Assembly (NCBI RefSeq): GCF_003063435.1
Contig: NZ_NESL01000001.1
Location: forward strand, 744,001-808,000
DNA length: 64,000 nucleotides
Direction of reading: 5' to 3'
DNA from: Limnohabitans sp. 2KL-1
GTDB taxonomy: Bacteria; Pseudomonadota; Gammaproteobacteria; Burkholderiales; Burkholderiaceae_C
Below, piece by piece: positions 35,534 through 43,718 of the stretch. The notes below the pieces were generated by a model. It saw only the letters and a program-made list of their open reading frames with translations. It was not told the origin of the DNA and did no database searches. The stretch's first letter is position 1, and every line of letters begins with the position of its first letter. The position numbers and the translations under genes were made by a program.

Positions 35534-36720
35534 TGGCGGTCCATGACAAACTTCAGCGAGCCGGCATGACTTCAGTGATTCAAAAACCCACTGTCTTGCA
35601 GCGGCTTTGGCTTCTGGTTGAGGGCTTTGATGGCCCATTGGCCTTTGCGGTGTTCATGTTGGCTTGTGCCGGCTTGTTGATCATGTACTCCTCCGGTTTT
35701 GACCATGGCACGCGTTTCGTTGATCATGGCCGCAACATGTTGATTGCCGGATTCGTCATGTTCGTGGTGGCCCAAATCCCACCGCCCAAACTGATGGCGT
35801 GGGCGGTCCCGGTTTATACCGTGGGCGTTTTACTGCTGGTGGCTGTGGCCATTTTTGGAATCACCAAAAAGGGGGCTCGGCGCTGGGTCAATCTGGGCGT
35901 GGTGATTCAGCCCAGCGAGATTTTGAAAATTGCCTTGCCCTTGATGTTGGCTGCTTGGTTCCAAAAGCGTGAGGGGCAGCTCAGGCCGTTTGACTTTGCG
36001 GTGGCATTGTTGATTCTGGGTATTCCTGTCGGTTTGATCATGAAGCAACCCGATCTGGGAACGGCTTTGTTGGTGCTGGCAGCCGGTTTGGCGGTGATTT
36101 TTTTTGCAGGACTCAAATGGCGCTGGATTTTGCCGCCTTTCGCATTGGGCTTGGCGGGCATTTTGGTGCTGGTCATCATGGAGCCTACTTTGTGTGCGCC
36201 CGACGTGGACTGGCATGTCTTGCACGAGTACCAGCGACAGCGCATCTGTACCTTGCTCGATCCGGCGCGTGATCCCTTGGGCAAGGGCTTTCACATCATC
36301 CAGGGCATGATCGCCATTGGCTCGGGCGGGTTTTGGGGCAAGGGCTTCATGCAGGGCACGCAAACCCATCTGGAGTTCATTCCGGAGCGCACCACCGATT
36401 TCATCTTTGCTGCTTTGGGTGAAGAGTTTGGCTTGGCAGGTGGACTGGTTTTGTTGGGTTGTTTCTTTTTTCTCATTTACCGAGCCTTGGTCATTGCGAT
36501 GCAGGCCCCTACCGTCTTCAGCCGTTTGTTGGCCGGCAGCATGGCCATGATCTTCTTCACTTATGCTTTTGTGAACATGGGCATGGTCAGCGGCATCCTG
36601 CCTGTGGTGGGTGTGCCTTTGCCATTCATCAGCTACGGCGGCACGGCCATGGTGACCCTGGGACTGGCCTTGGGCATCCTCATGTCGATCGCCAAGTCCA
36701 AGCAATTGGTGCAAACCTGA
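35533..36720 (+). CDS. rodA: Peptidoglycan glycosyltransferase RodA
   Basis: 395 aa SEDS-family membrane glycosyltransferase with about ten transmembrane segments. Motifs: KKGARRWVNLG, QPSEILKI, KQPDLGTALLV (the SEDS Asp region), IPERTTDFIF and GVPLPFISYGGTAM. These fit RodA, the elongasome partner of PBP2, more than FtsW. It overlaps the gpsA stop by TGATG and is away from any mreBCD or mrdA gene within this window, which is unusual. An internal ATG at 35566 could be the real start. Confidence 0.9.
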   Translation: MAVHDKLQRAGMTSVIQKPTVLQRLWLLVEGFDGPLAFAVFMLACAGLLIMYSSGFDHGTRFVDHGRNMLIAGFVMFVVAQIPPPKLMAWAVPVYTVGVLLLVAVAIFGITKKGARRWVNLGVVIQPSEILKIALPLMLAAWFQKREGQLRPFDFAVALLILGIPVGLIMKQPDLGTALLVLAAGLAVIFFAGLKWRWILPPFALGLAGILVLVIMEPTLCAPDVDWHVLHEYQRQRICTLLDPARDPLGKGFHIIQGMIAIGSGGFWGKGFMQGTQTHLEFIPERTTDFIFAALGEEFGLAGGLVLLGCFFFLIYRALVIAMQAPTVFSRLLAGSMAMIFFTYAFVNMGMVSGILPVVGVPLPFISYGGTAMVTLGLALGILMSIAKSKQLVQT

Positions 36721-36778
36721 GCCCAATCGCCTTGGCCGCCTGCTAATGAGTACACCGGCAAGGGACTTGATCAGTCTC

Positions 36779-36784
36779 TACAAT
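36779..36784 (+). promoter_or_regulatory. Possible -10 element of tldD
   Basis: TACAAT ending 7 nt before the ATG at 36792. It would place the transcript start at or near the start codon and argues against the in-frame ATG at 36783, which lies inside the hexamer. Confidence 0.4.
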
Positions 36785-36791
36785 GCCTTCC

Positions 36792-38252
36792 ATGATTTCA
36801 CGCGAACCCACCATCGAACGCCTGGCCACGGCCCGCGCCCTCTTGCTTGAGCCTTTTGGCCTGGATGAAACCCACCTGACGCAAGCCCTGAACGCCATCA
36901 AGGCCCATGCGGTCGATGACGCCGATTTGTACTTTCAGTACACCCGCTCCGAAGGCTGGAGCCTGGAAGAGGGCATCGTCAAGACCGGCAGCTTCAGCAT
37001 CGACCAGGGCGTGGGTGTGCGGGCGGTGTCGGGCGAGAAAACCGCCTTCGCTTATTCAGACGACATCTCCGAAGCCTCTTTGATGGACGCGGCCATGACG
37101 GTGCGCTCCATTGCTTCGGTTGCGCAAAACAAGCGCATCAAGGTGCCAGCGCGCAAGGTGTCGGCCAGCCGCTCGCTCTACCCCTCGCTGGACCCGATGT
37201 CCACTCTGGACAGCACGGCCAAGGTGAACTTGCTTGGCCGCGTCGAAAAAATGGCCCGTGCCAAGGACCCGCGTGTGGTGCAGGTCATGGCGGGTTTGGC
37301 CACCGAATACGACGTGGTCATGGTGGCCCGCGCTGACGGCACATTGGCTGCTGATGTGCGCCCTTTGATCCGTCTGTCGGTCACGGTGATCGCCGAACAA
37401 AACGGCCGCCGCGAAGTCGGCAGCGCTGGCGGTGGTGGCCGTTTTGGCTTGGCCTACTTTGACGACGCCATGGTTGAGAGCTACGTGCAAGAAGCCGTGT
37501 CGGCCGCGCTCATCAATCTCGACGCCCGCCCCGCGCCTGCGGGCGAGATGACGGTGGTGCTGGGCAATGGCTGGCCCGGCGTGCTGCTACACGAGGCCGT
37601 GGGCCACGGCCTGGAAGGCGACTTCAACCGCAAGGGCTCGAGCGCCTTCAGCGGCCGCATCGGCCAGCGCGTAGCCGCCAAGGGCGTGACGGTGCTCGAC
37701 GACGGCACCATCGCCGACCGCCGTGGCTCGCTGAACGTGGACGACGAAGGCCACGCCAGCCAAAAGAACGTGCTGATCGAAGACGGCATTTTGCGCGGCT
37801 ACATCCAGGATTCGATGAACGCCCGCCTCATGGGCGTCAAGCCCACGGGCAATGGCCGCCGCGAAAGCTACGCCCATGTGCCCATGCCGCGCATGACCAA
37901 CACCTACATGCTGGGCGGCGACAAGAGCCCCGAAGAAATCGTGGCCAGCATCAAAAAAGGCCTGTACGCCACCAACTTTGCGGGTGGCCAGGTGGACATC
38001 ACCAGCGGCAAGTTCGTGTTCTCGGCCAGCCAGGCTTACTGGGTGGAAAACGGCAAGATCCAGTACCCCGTGAAGGGCGCGACCCTGATCGGCAGCGGCC
38101 CCGAGTCACTCAAGAAAATCAGCATGATCGGCAACGACATGAAGCTCGACTCGGGCGTGGGCACCTGCGGCAAGGAAGGCCAAAGCGTGCCGGTGGGCGT
38201 GGGTCAGCCGACCTTGCGCATCGACGGCTTGACGGTCGGCGGCACAGCCTGA
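36792..38252 (+). CDS. tldD: Metalloprotease TldD
   Basis: About 486 aa. The zinc site HEAVGHGLEGD is in the C-terminal half. Other TldD features include RSEGWSLEEGIVKTGSFSIDQGVGVR, GNGWPGVLLHEAVGH and CGKEGQSVPVGVGQPTLRI at the end. With TldE/PmbA it forms a protease that trims peptides and modified antibiotics; no pmbA gene is in the window. I prefer ATG 36792 to 36783 because TACAAT covers the earlier one. Confidence 0.93.
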   Translation: MISREPTIERLATARALLLEPFGLDETHLTQALNAIKAHAVDDADLYFQYTRSEGWSLEEGIVKTGSFSIDQGVGVRAVSGEKTAFAYSDDISEASLMDAAMTVRSIASVAQNKRIKVPARKVSASRSLYPSLDPMSTLDSTAKVNLLGRVEKMARAKDPRVVQVMAGLATEYDVVMVARADGTLAADVRPLIRLSVTVIAEQNGRREVGSAGGGGRFGLAYFDDAMVESYVQEAVSAALINLDARPAPAGEMTVVLGNGWPGVLLHEAVGHGLEGDFNRKGSSAFSGRIGQRVAAKGVTVLDDGTIADRRGSLNVDDEGHASQKNVLIEDGILRGYIQDSMNARLMGVKPTGNGRRESYAHVPMPRMTNTYMLGGDKSPEEIVASIKKGLYATNFAGGQVDITSGKFVFSASQAYWVENGKIQYPVKGATLIGSGPESLKKISMIGNDMKLDSGVGTCGKEGQSVPVGVGQPTLRIDGLTVGGTA

Positions 38253-38315
38253 ACTTGAAAAACGGGCCTGCGGGTTTGTCCCCGGACCGGCCCGTCAGGA
38301 ACTGTCATCCAACTG

Positions 38316-38324
38316 TGCTACATT
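38316..38324 (+). promoter_or_regulatory. Extended -10 promoter of the aroG leader
   Basis: TGCTACATT, an extended -10 element ending 7 nt before the leader-peptide ATG at 38332. No good -35 was found. If used, the leader peptide would be translated from a nearly leaderless RNA. Confidence 0.45.
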
Positions 38325-38331
38325 GAATCCC

Positions 38332-38406
38332 ATGTCTTCGCGCATCGCTTTTTACTTTTTTTATTTTTGGTTCTCAGTCCCCGGCGGACGAGAGGCGAGC
38401 GCATAA
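38332..38406 (+). CDS. Aromatic-codon leader peptide of aroG
   Basis: A 24-codon ORF, MSSRIAFYFFYFWFSVPGGR then EASA and stop, too short for ordinary gene calling. Residues 7-14 are eight consecutive aromatic residues (Phe, Tyr and Trp codons, 38350-38373). This is the hallmark of a transcription-attenuation leader. Ribosomes stalled there for lack of charged aromatic tRNAs would leave the next segment (38381-38387) free to form an antiterminator. It precedes aroG by 87 bases. Confidence 0.88.
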   Translation: MSSRIAFYFFYFWFSVPGGREASA

Positions 38407-38462
38407 GCACCCGAACATCTCGATACACACCGCCGGAGCCCCAAAGCCCGGCGGTTTTTTTT
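38381..38462 (+). promoter_or_regulatory. aroG transcription attenuator (antiterminator and terminator)
   Basis: Terminator: CCGCCGG (38430-38436) pairs with CCGGCGG (38448-38454), followed by eight T (38455-38462). Competing antiterminator: an identical CCGGCGG copy at 38381-38387 inside the leader ORF can pair with 38430-38436 instead. A ribosome finishing the leader at 38404 covers the first copy and lets the terminator form; one stalled at the aromatic codons does not. Confidence 0.85.
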
Positions 38463-38493
38463 CACCTGTCTTTTTTCAATTGAGGAGTCCACG

Positions 38494-39615
38494 ATGAACG
38501 CCAAAACCGCAGCCCCTGAAAGCTGGTATCCGAATGCCGCCGATCGCACAGGCCAGACCGACGACGAACGCATCAAGGACATCACCGTGCTCCCGCCTCC
38601 AGAACATTTGATCCGCTTCTTCCCGATCGCCGGCACGGCCACCGAAACCCTGATTTCCCAAACCCGCCAATCGATCGCCAACATCGTGCACGGCAAGGAT
38701 GACCGACTGTTGGTCATCATCGGCCCTTGTTCGATCCACGACCCGGCTGCGGCGCTTGATTACGCCCGCCGCTTGAAGCCCCTGCGCGAGAAGTACGCCG
38801 ACAGCCTAGAAATCGTGATGCGCGTGTATTTCGAAAAACCGCGCACCACGGTGGGCTGGAAGGGCTTGATCAACGATCCCTACCTCGATGAAAGCTACCG
38901 CATCGACGAAGGCCTGCGCATCGCACGCCAGCTGCTGATCGAAATCAACCGCCAAGGCCTGCCTGCGGGCAGCGAATTCCTCGACGTGATTTCGCCCCAG
39001 TACATCGGCGACCTGATCAGCTGGGGCGCCATCGGCGCCCGCACCACCGAGAGCCAAGTGCACCGCGAGCTGGCTTCGGGCCTGTCGGCGCCCATCGGCT
39101 TCAAGAACGGGACGGACGGCAATATCAAGATCGCCACCGATGCGATCCAGGCCGCAGCGCGTGGCCACCACTTTTTGTCGGTGCACAAGAATGGCCAGGT
39201 CGCCATCGTGCAGACCCAGGGCAACAAGGACTGCCATGTGATCTTGCGCGGCGGCAAAGCGCCCAACTACGACGCCGACAGCGTGGCCGCAGCCTGCAAG
39301 GAACTGGAAGCCGCCAAGCTGCCCGCCACCTTGATGGTGGACTGCAGCCATGCCAACAGCAGCAAAAAGCACGAGCGTCAGATTGATGTGGCCAAGGATA
39401 TTGCCGCGCAGATCAGCGGTGGCTCGCGCCAGGTGTTCGGCATCATGGTGGAGAGCCACTTGGTCGACGGTGCCCAGAAGTTCTCTCCTGGTCAAGACGA
39501 CGTGACGAAATTGACTTACGGTCAAAGCATCACGGACGCCTGCATCGGCTGGGATGACAGCTTGGATGTGTTGCAGGTATTGTCCGAGGCCGTCAAGGCG
39601 CGTCGTAACCGCTGA
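38494..39615 (+). CDS. aroG: 3-deoxy-7-phosphoheptulonate (DAHP) synthase, class I
   Basis: 373 aa first enzyme of the shikimate pathway, joining phosphoenolpyruvate and erythrose 4-phosphate. Motifs: IIGPCSIHDPAAALDYARRL, FEKPRTTVGWKGLINDP, GARTTESQVHRELASGLS, GFKNGTDG and MVDCSHANSSKKHERQ. The class I AroF/G/H type is normally feedback-inhibited by one aromatic amino acid; which one cannot be read by eye. A strong GAGGAG site is present. Expression is controlled by the upstream attenuator. Confidence 0.95.
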   Translation: MNAKTAAPESWYPNAADRTGQTDDERIKDITVLPPPEHLIRFFPIAGTATETLISQTRQSIANIVHGKDDRLLVIIGPCSIHDPAAALDYARRLKPLREKYADSLEIVMRVYFEKPRTTVGWKGLINDPYLDESYRIDEGLRIARQLLIEINRQGLPAGSEFLDVISPQYIGDLISWGAIGARTTESQVHRELASGLSAPIGFKNGTDGNIKIATDAIQAAARGHHFLSVHKNGQVAIVQTQGNKDCHVILRGGKAPNYDADSVAAACKELEAAKLPATLMVDCSHANSSKKHERQIDVAKDIAAQISGGSRQVFGIMVESHLVDGAQKFSPGQDDVTKLTYGQSITDACIGWDDSLDVLQVLSEAVKARRNR

Positions 39616-39625
39616 AGGTTCTGGT

Positions 39626-40540
39626 TCAGCCGGGCGGGGGTGCGGCTGACGAAGCCGCAGCCACTGCCGGGCTGGCGCTGAATTCGCGCCACAGCAGGTA
39701 AAGCCCACTGCTCACCACCACGGAGGCGCCGAGCAGCACGGCTTGGTCGGGCACTTGGCCAAAGACCAACCAACCGCCCAGCGTCATGTAGAGGATTTGC
39801 TGGTAGAGAAACGGTCCCAGTACGGAGGCTGAAGCAAATCGGTGCGCTTGCGCCGCAAAATAGTGGCCTGCTCCGCCGCTCAGACCCGTGATGGCGAGTA
39901 TCAGCCATTGCCAACCGTTGCTTGGCGTTTGCCAAGTCCACATTGCAAAAGGCGTGAGCACCAGCGTGGCCACCATGGCCGAGGCCAGTTGCATGGTGGC
40001 CGGGTGTTCGTGCTCGGCCAGGCGGCGCGTGAGCATGTTGAAAAAGGCGTACAGAATGGCATTGCCAGCCGACAGCAAAATGGCCGGATGAAAAGCCTGT
40101 GTGCCTGGCCGGATGATGATGAGTACGCCCACGAAGCCCGTGGCGATGGCCAGCCAGCGGCGGGTGTCCAGCCTCTCCCCCAGCAGCCAGCCAGAAAGTA
40201 TGGCGATCAGGATCGGCACCGAAAACTGCATGGCACCGGTCTCGGCCAACTGCAGGTATTGCAGGGCCCAGAAGTTCAGACCTGTCATGGTGGCCAACAT
40301 CATGCCGCGCAACAATTGCAGCCTGGGATAGTGCCAGCGCACCAGTTTCAGCCCCATGCTCGGGCCGAAGATGAGCAATGAAAACAGCGAGTGCGTCAGA
40401 AAACGCAGCCAGACCACCTGCAACACGGGCAACGCCAGCACCAGCCACTTGGCGGCAGTGTCCAGCATCGCAAAACACAGTGTGGTCAGTGTGACCAAAC
40501 CGATGCCGATGCGCCGATGGCGGGCGCTGCTTTGAAGCAT
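39626..40540 (-). CDS. EamA/DMT-superfamily transporter
   Basis: 304 aa with ten membrane segments in two EamA repeats (LATMTGLNFWALQYLQLAET; ILYMTLGGWLVFGQVPDQAV). The substrate is unknown. Convergent with aroG, the stops being 10 bases apart. It is only four bases downstream of mpl and probably shares its transcript. The alternative overlapping minus-strand frame lacks membrane segments and is a shadow. Confidence 0.82.
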   Translation of the reverse strand: MLQSSARHRRIGIGLVTLTTLCFAMLDTAAKWLVLALPVLQVVWLRFLTHSLFSLLIFGPSMGLKLVRWHYPRLQLLRGMMLATMTGLNFWALQYLQLAETGAMQFSVPILIAILSGWLLGERLDTRRWLAIATGFVGVLIIIRPGTQAFHPAILLSAGNAILYAFFNMLTRRLAEHEHPATMQLASAMVATLVLTPFAMWTWQTPSNGWQWLILAITGLSGGAGHYFAAQAHRFASASVLGPFLYQQILYMTLGGWLVFGQVPDQAVLLGASVVVSSGLYLLWREFSASPAVAAASSAAPPPG

Positions 40541-40544
40541 GAGA

Positions 40545-41915
40545 TCAGGCCAGCGTCAAGGCTTCCAGCAGCCTGGCGTGAATTCCGCCAAAGCCACCGT
40601 TGCTCATGCACAGCAGGTGGTCGCCGGGCTGCACTCTCGCCAGAACCTGTGCAATCACCTCGTCTATGTTGCGGCCCACTTGCGCTCGATTTCCCATGGG
40701 CTCGAGTACGGCTGAAGCGTCCCAGCCCAACCCGCCCGTATGGCAAAAGGCCAGATCGGCTTCTTCGAGGCTCCAGGGCAGCTGGGCTTTCATGGTGCCC
40801 AGCTTCATGGTGTTGCTGCGAGGCTCAAAGATCGCCAGGATGCGGGCATCACCCACCTGACGGCGCAGGCCATTGACGGTGGTCCGGATGGCCGTGGGGT
40901 GGTGGGCAAAGTCGTCGTAAACGGTAATTTTGTTCACCGTGCCGCGCACTTCCATGCGGCGTTTGACGTTTTCAAAAGTAGCCAAGGCTTGTGCCGCCAC
41001 GGCGGGAGCCACGCCCACATGTTCGGCGGCGGCGATGGTGGCCAATGCGTTGAGCTGGTTGTGCACGCCGCCAATGGACCATTGCACCTCGGCCATCGGT
41101 TTGCCGGCTTGCAGCACCTTGAAGCTGGACGGCTCGCCCTCGGCCACGAAATCGCTCACGGCCGAGCCGAAAGTCCGGACCTCACTCCAGCAGCCTTGAC
41201 CCAGCACACGGGTCAGGCTTTCTTCCAGGCCATTGACCACCAAGCGGCCCGAGCCGGGCACGGTGCGCACCAGGTGGTGGAACTGGCGCTCGATGGCCGC
41301 CAGGTCGTCAAAGATGTCGGCGTGGTCGAATTCCAGGTTGTTGAGGATCGCGGTGCGCGGGCGGTAGTGCACGAACTTGCTGCGCTTGTCGAAGAAGGCG
41401 GTGTCGTATTCGTCGGCTTCGATCACGAAATACTTCCCGCCACCCAGCCGGGCCGACACACCAAAGTTGAGCGGCACACCACCGACCAGAAAGCCCGGTT
41501 GCAGCCCGGCCTGTTCCAGCACCCAGGTGAGCATCGAGGTGGTGGTGGTTTTGCCGTGGGTGCCCGCCACCGCCAGCACATGTTGGCCTTGCAGCACATG
41601 TTCGGCCAGCCACTGCGGGCCGCTGGTGTAGGGCGCACCGGCTTCCAAAATGGCTTCCATCAGCGGAAATCTCGGACTGCCGTCGGCCAGTCGGGAACGA
41701 CTGACGACGTTGCCGATCACATACATATCGGGTTGGAGTGCCATCTGGTCGGCACCAAAGCCTTCGATCAGGTCGATGCCCAGGGCCCGCAGCTGGTCAC
41801 TCATGGGCGGGTAAACACCTGCGTCACAGCCTGTGACCCGATGCCCGGCTTCTCGCGCCAGTGCTGCCAAACCACCCATGAAGGTGCCACAAATGCCCAG
41901 AATATGAATATGCAT
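40545..41915 (-). CDS. mpl: UDP-N-acetylmuramate:L-alanyl-gamma-D-glutamyl-meso-diaminopimelate ligase
   Basis: 456 aa Mur-ligase-family enzyme that recycles the murein tripeptide onto UDP-MurNAc. MHIHILGICGTFMGGLA at the start, ATP-binding VAGTHGKTTTTSML, IEADEYDTAFFDKRSKF and YDDFAHHPTAI are typical of Mpl rather than MurC. It pairs functionally with ampD at 52236 in cell-wall recycling. TAAAAT lies 6 nt before the ATG on the minus strand. Confidence 0.95.
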   Translation of the reverse strand: MHIHILGICGTFMGGLAALAREAGHRVTGCDAGVYPPMSDQLRALGIDLIEGFGADQMALQPDMYVIGNVVSRSRLADGSPRFPLMEAILEAGAPYTSGPQWLAEHVLQGQHVLAVAGTHGKTTTTSMLTWVLEQAGLQPGFLVGGVPLNFGVSARLGGGKYFVIEADEYDTAFFDKRSKFVHYRPRTAILNNLEFDHADIFDDLAAIERQFHHLVRTVPGSGRLVVNGLEESLTRVLGQGCWSEVRTFGSAVSDFVAEGEPSSFKVLQAGKPMAEVQWSIGGVHNQLNALATIAAAEHVGVAPAVAAQALATFENVKRRMEVRGTVNKITVYDDFAHHPTAIRTTVNGLRRQVGDARILAIFEPRSNTMKLGTMKAQLPWSLEEADLAFCHTGGLGWDASAVLEPMGNRAQVGRNIDEVIAQVLARVQPGDHLLCMSNGGFGGIHARLLEALTLA

Positions 41916-41921
41916 GGGGGG

Positions 41922-41927
41922 ATTTTA
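41922..41927 (-). promoter_or_regulatory. Possible -10 element of mpl
   Basis: TAAAAT on the minus strand, six C residues before the mpl ATG. There is no room for a ribosome binding site, which suggests a leaderless message. Confidence 0.4.
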
Positions 41928-41965
41928 GGTGGGCAGATCGGTGCACGCGGGCACAATCCATGCCC

Positions 41966-42550
41966 ATGAACGATGTTGCGCTTGAAATTGCTGCTACCGC
42001 CGCCCGTCTGGTGGTGGAAGAAGGCCTGGCCTTTGGTCCGGCCAAGCACCGGGCCCTGAAAGAGTTGGGTTTGCCTGGCCGCACGGCTTTGCCTCCCAAC
42101 GACGTGGTCGAGGCCGAGGTGCGCGACTACATTGCGCTGTTTTGCAGCGACACCCAGCCCGGCGAGTTGCTCGCTTTGCGTGAATTGGCACGGGTATGGA
42201 TGCAGCGGCTGGCCGAATTTCGCCCGCACCTTGGGGGTGCGGTTTGGCAGGGCTGGGCCACCCGTTTGTGCGACATCGATTTGGCCTTGTTTTGCGACGA
42301 CCCCAAGTCGGCCGAGATCGCGCTGATCAACCAGAACCAGCGCTACGAGGTGCAAACGGTGCAGGGTCTGCACGGCGACGAGGTGGATGTGCTCAGTTTG
42401 CACAGCTTTTGCAAACCGTTGAACGAAGATGTGGGTGTGCACCTGCGCATTTACGATCTGGACGATTTGCGCGGGGCCTTGTTGCCCGATGCGCAAGGCC
42501 GCTCGCCCCGGGGGGATTTGACCGCCTTGGAGCGTCTGCTGGCGGCATGA
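41966..42550 (+). CDS. Conserved protein of unknown function
   Basis: About 194 aa, not recognised with certainty. Notable segments are VVEEGLAFGPAKHRALKELGLP, RTALPPNDVVEAEVRDYIALFC and WATRLCDIDLALFCDDPKSAEIALI. No signal peptide or membrane segment is seen. Divergent from mpl, and its stop overlaps the thioredoxin gene start (ATGA). ATG 41960 is an alternative start; 41966 is favoured because a CACAAT hexamer lies 8 nt upstream. The acidic IDLALF region could suggest a nucleotidyltransferase, but this is weak. Confidence 0.6.
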   Translation: MNDVALEIAATAARLVVEEGLAFGPAKHRALKELGLPGRTALPPNDVVEAEVRDYIALFCSDTQPGELLALRELARVWMQRLAEFRPHLGGAVWQGWATRLCDIDLALFCDDPKSAEIALINQNQRYEVQTVQGLHGDEVDVLSLHSFCKPLNEDVGVHLRIYDLDDLRGALLPDAQGRSPRGDLTALERLLAA

Positions 42551-43107
42551 AAGACAATCGCCGCATGACTTCTGAATCTCCAACACAAGCCCGGCGACTG
42601 TGGCTGACGGCAGCGGGCGCGGCAGCGGCTTTGACCGGTGCCGGTCTGGCCTGGTGGCGGCTGGAGCCGCATGCGGCTTTGCCCGGTGCTGACCATGCCT
42701 TGTGGACGCAGCGCTTTGAGACCGTTTCAGCCGACAGTTTGAACATGGCGGATTTCCGGGGCAAGCCTTTGCTGGTGAACTTCTGGGCCACCTGGTGCCC
42801 GCCTTGTGTGGAGGAGTTGCCCCTGATTGACGCCTTTTGGCGTGAACATCAGGCCCATGGCTTCCAGGTGGTGGCTTTGGCGATTGACCAGCCGAGCGCG
42901 GTCAGGCGCTTTCTGGCCAAGCAACCCCTGGGGTTTCCGGTCGGTCTGGCGGGTCTGGGGGGCACGGAGCTGGCCAAAACACTGGGCAACGCAGCGGGTG
43001 GGTTGCCCTTCAGTGTGTTTTTCAATGCAGATGGCAGCATTTGGCGGCAAAAGCTGGGGCAGTTGTCCAAAGACGATCTGGCGCAGTGGCGGGCGACCCG
43101 GGCCTGA
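42547..43107 (+). CDS. TlpA-like thioredoxin-family protein
   Basis: 186 aa. A membrane anchor or signal (LWLTAAGAAAALTGAGLAWW) is followed by a TlpA/ResA domain with the active site ATWCPPCVEELPLID and the cis-Pro in GGLPFSVFF. It is a periplasm-facing thiol reductase, possibly for cytochrome c maturation. The frame is open far upstream, but the ATG at 42547 overlaps the preceding stop. Confidence 0.88.
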   Translation: MKDNRRMTSESPTQARRLWLTAAGAAAALTGAGLAWWRLEPHAALPGADHALWTQRFETVSADSLNMADFRGKPLLVNFWATWCPPCVEELPLIDAFWREHQAHGFQVVALAIDQPSAVRRFLAKQPLGFPVGLAGLGGTELAKTLGNAAGGLPFSVFFNADGSIWRQKLGQLSKDDLAQWRATRA

Positions 43108-43246
43108 TGCGCAAGGTTTTGCTTTAACACATTTGTCAAGCCTGAAATCTGCACTCTTTGCGGCTTGAAGAGGCCTTTTTCGAGGGTTTTTACTGAAAAT
43201 TGGTGTAAATTCGTCCGATTACGTTGGCTCAAGCAATGGAGGACCT

Positions 43247-43702
43247 ATGGATTTGCGCAAACTCAAAACCCTGATCGACTTGGTGTCGGACTCAAACGTC
43301 TCTGAACTGGAGATCACCGAAGCCGAAGGCAAGGTTCGCATTGTCAAGAGCATGGGCGTGGCTGCGCCGGTGATGGTGCAGCAAGCTGCTGTGGCCGCAC
43401 CCATGGTGGCAGCGCCTGTGGCTGCAGCACCTGCTGCTGAAGTTCCGGCCGCGCCGGCTGCGGCTGCAGGGCACGCTGTCAAGTCGCCCATGGTGGGCAC
43501 TTTCTACCGTTCGTCCAGCCCCGGTGCTGCGCCTTTTGTGCAGATCGGCTCGGTTGTCAAGGAAGGCGACACGCTGTGCATCATTGAAGCGATGAAGATC
43601 CTCAACGAGATCGAATCGGACAAGTCCGGTACGGTGACCCAGATCCTGTGCGAGAACGGTCAGGCGACCGAATACGGCCAGCCTTTGTTCATCGTCGAAT
43701 AA
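43247..43702 (+). CDS. accB: Acetyl-CoA carboxylase biotin carboxyl carrier protein
   Basis: 151 aa. An N-terminal helix, then an Ala/Pro/Val-rich linker (about residues 35-75), then the biotinyl domain with [10 protein letters not shown], biotin on Lys117. A GGAGG site lies before the ATG. It is followed by accC after 16 bases. It carries carboxyl groups between AccC and AccAD in fatty acid synthesis. Confidence 0.96.
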   Translation: MDLRKLKTLIDLVSDSNVSELEITEAEGKVRIVKSMGVAAPVMVQQAAVAAPMVAAPVAAAPAAEVPAAPAAAAGHAVKSPMVGTFYRSSSPGAAPFVQIGSVVKEGDTLCIIEAMKILNEIESDKSGTVTQILCENGQATEYGQPLFIVE

Positions 43703-43718
43703 ACCGAACGGGGATTTC

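Noticed and set aside
38262..38295. GC-rich stem ACGGGCC/GGCCCGT after tldD as a terminator
   Set aside because: No T-run follows and the loop is long, so support is too weak for a feature.
39522..40478. Minus-strand open frame overlapping the EamA transporter
   Set aside because: It runs into aroG and lacks the ten membrane segments seen in the overlapping frame that was annotated.
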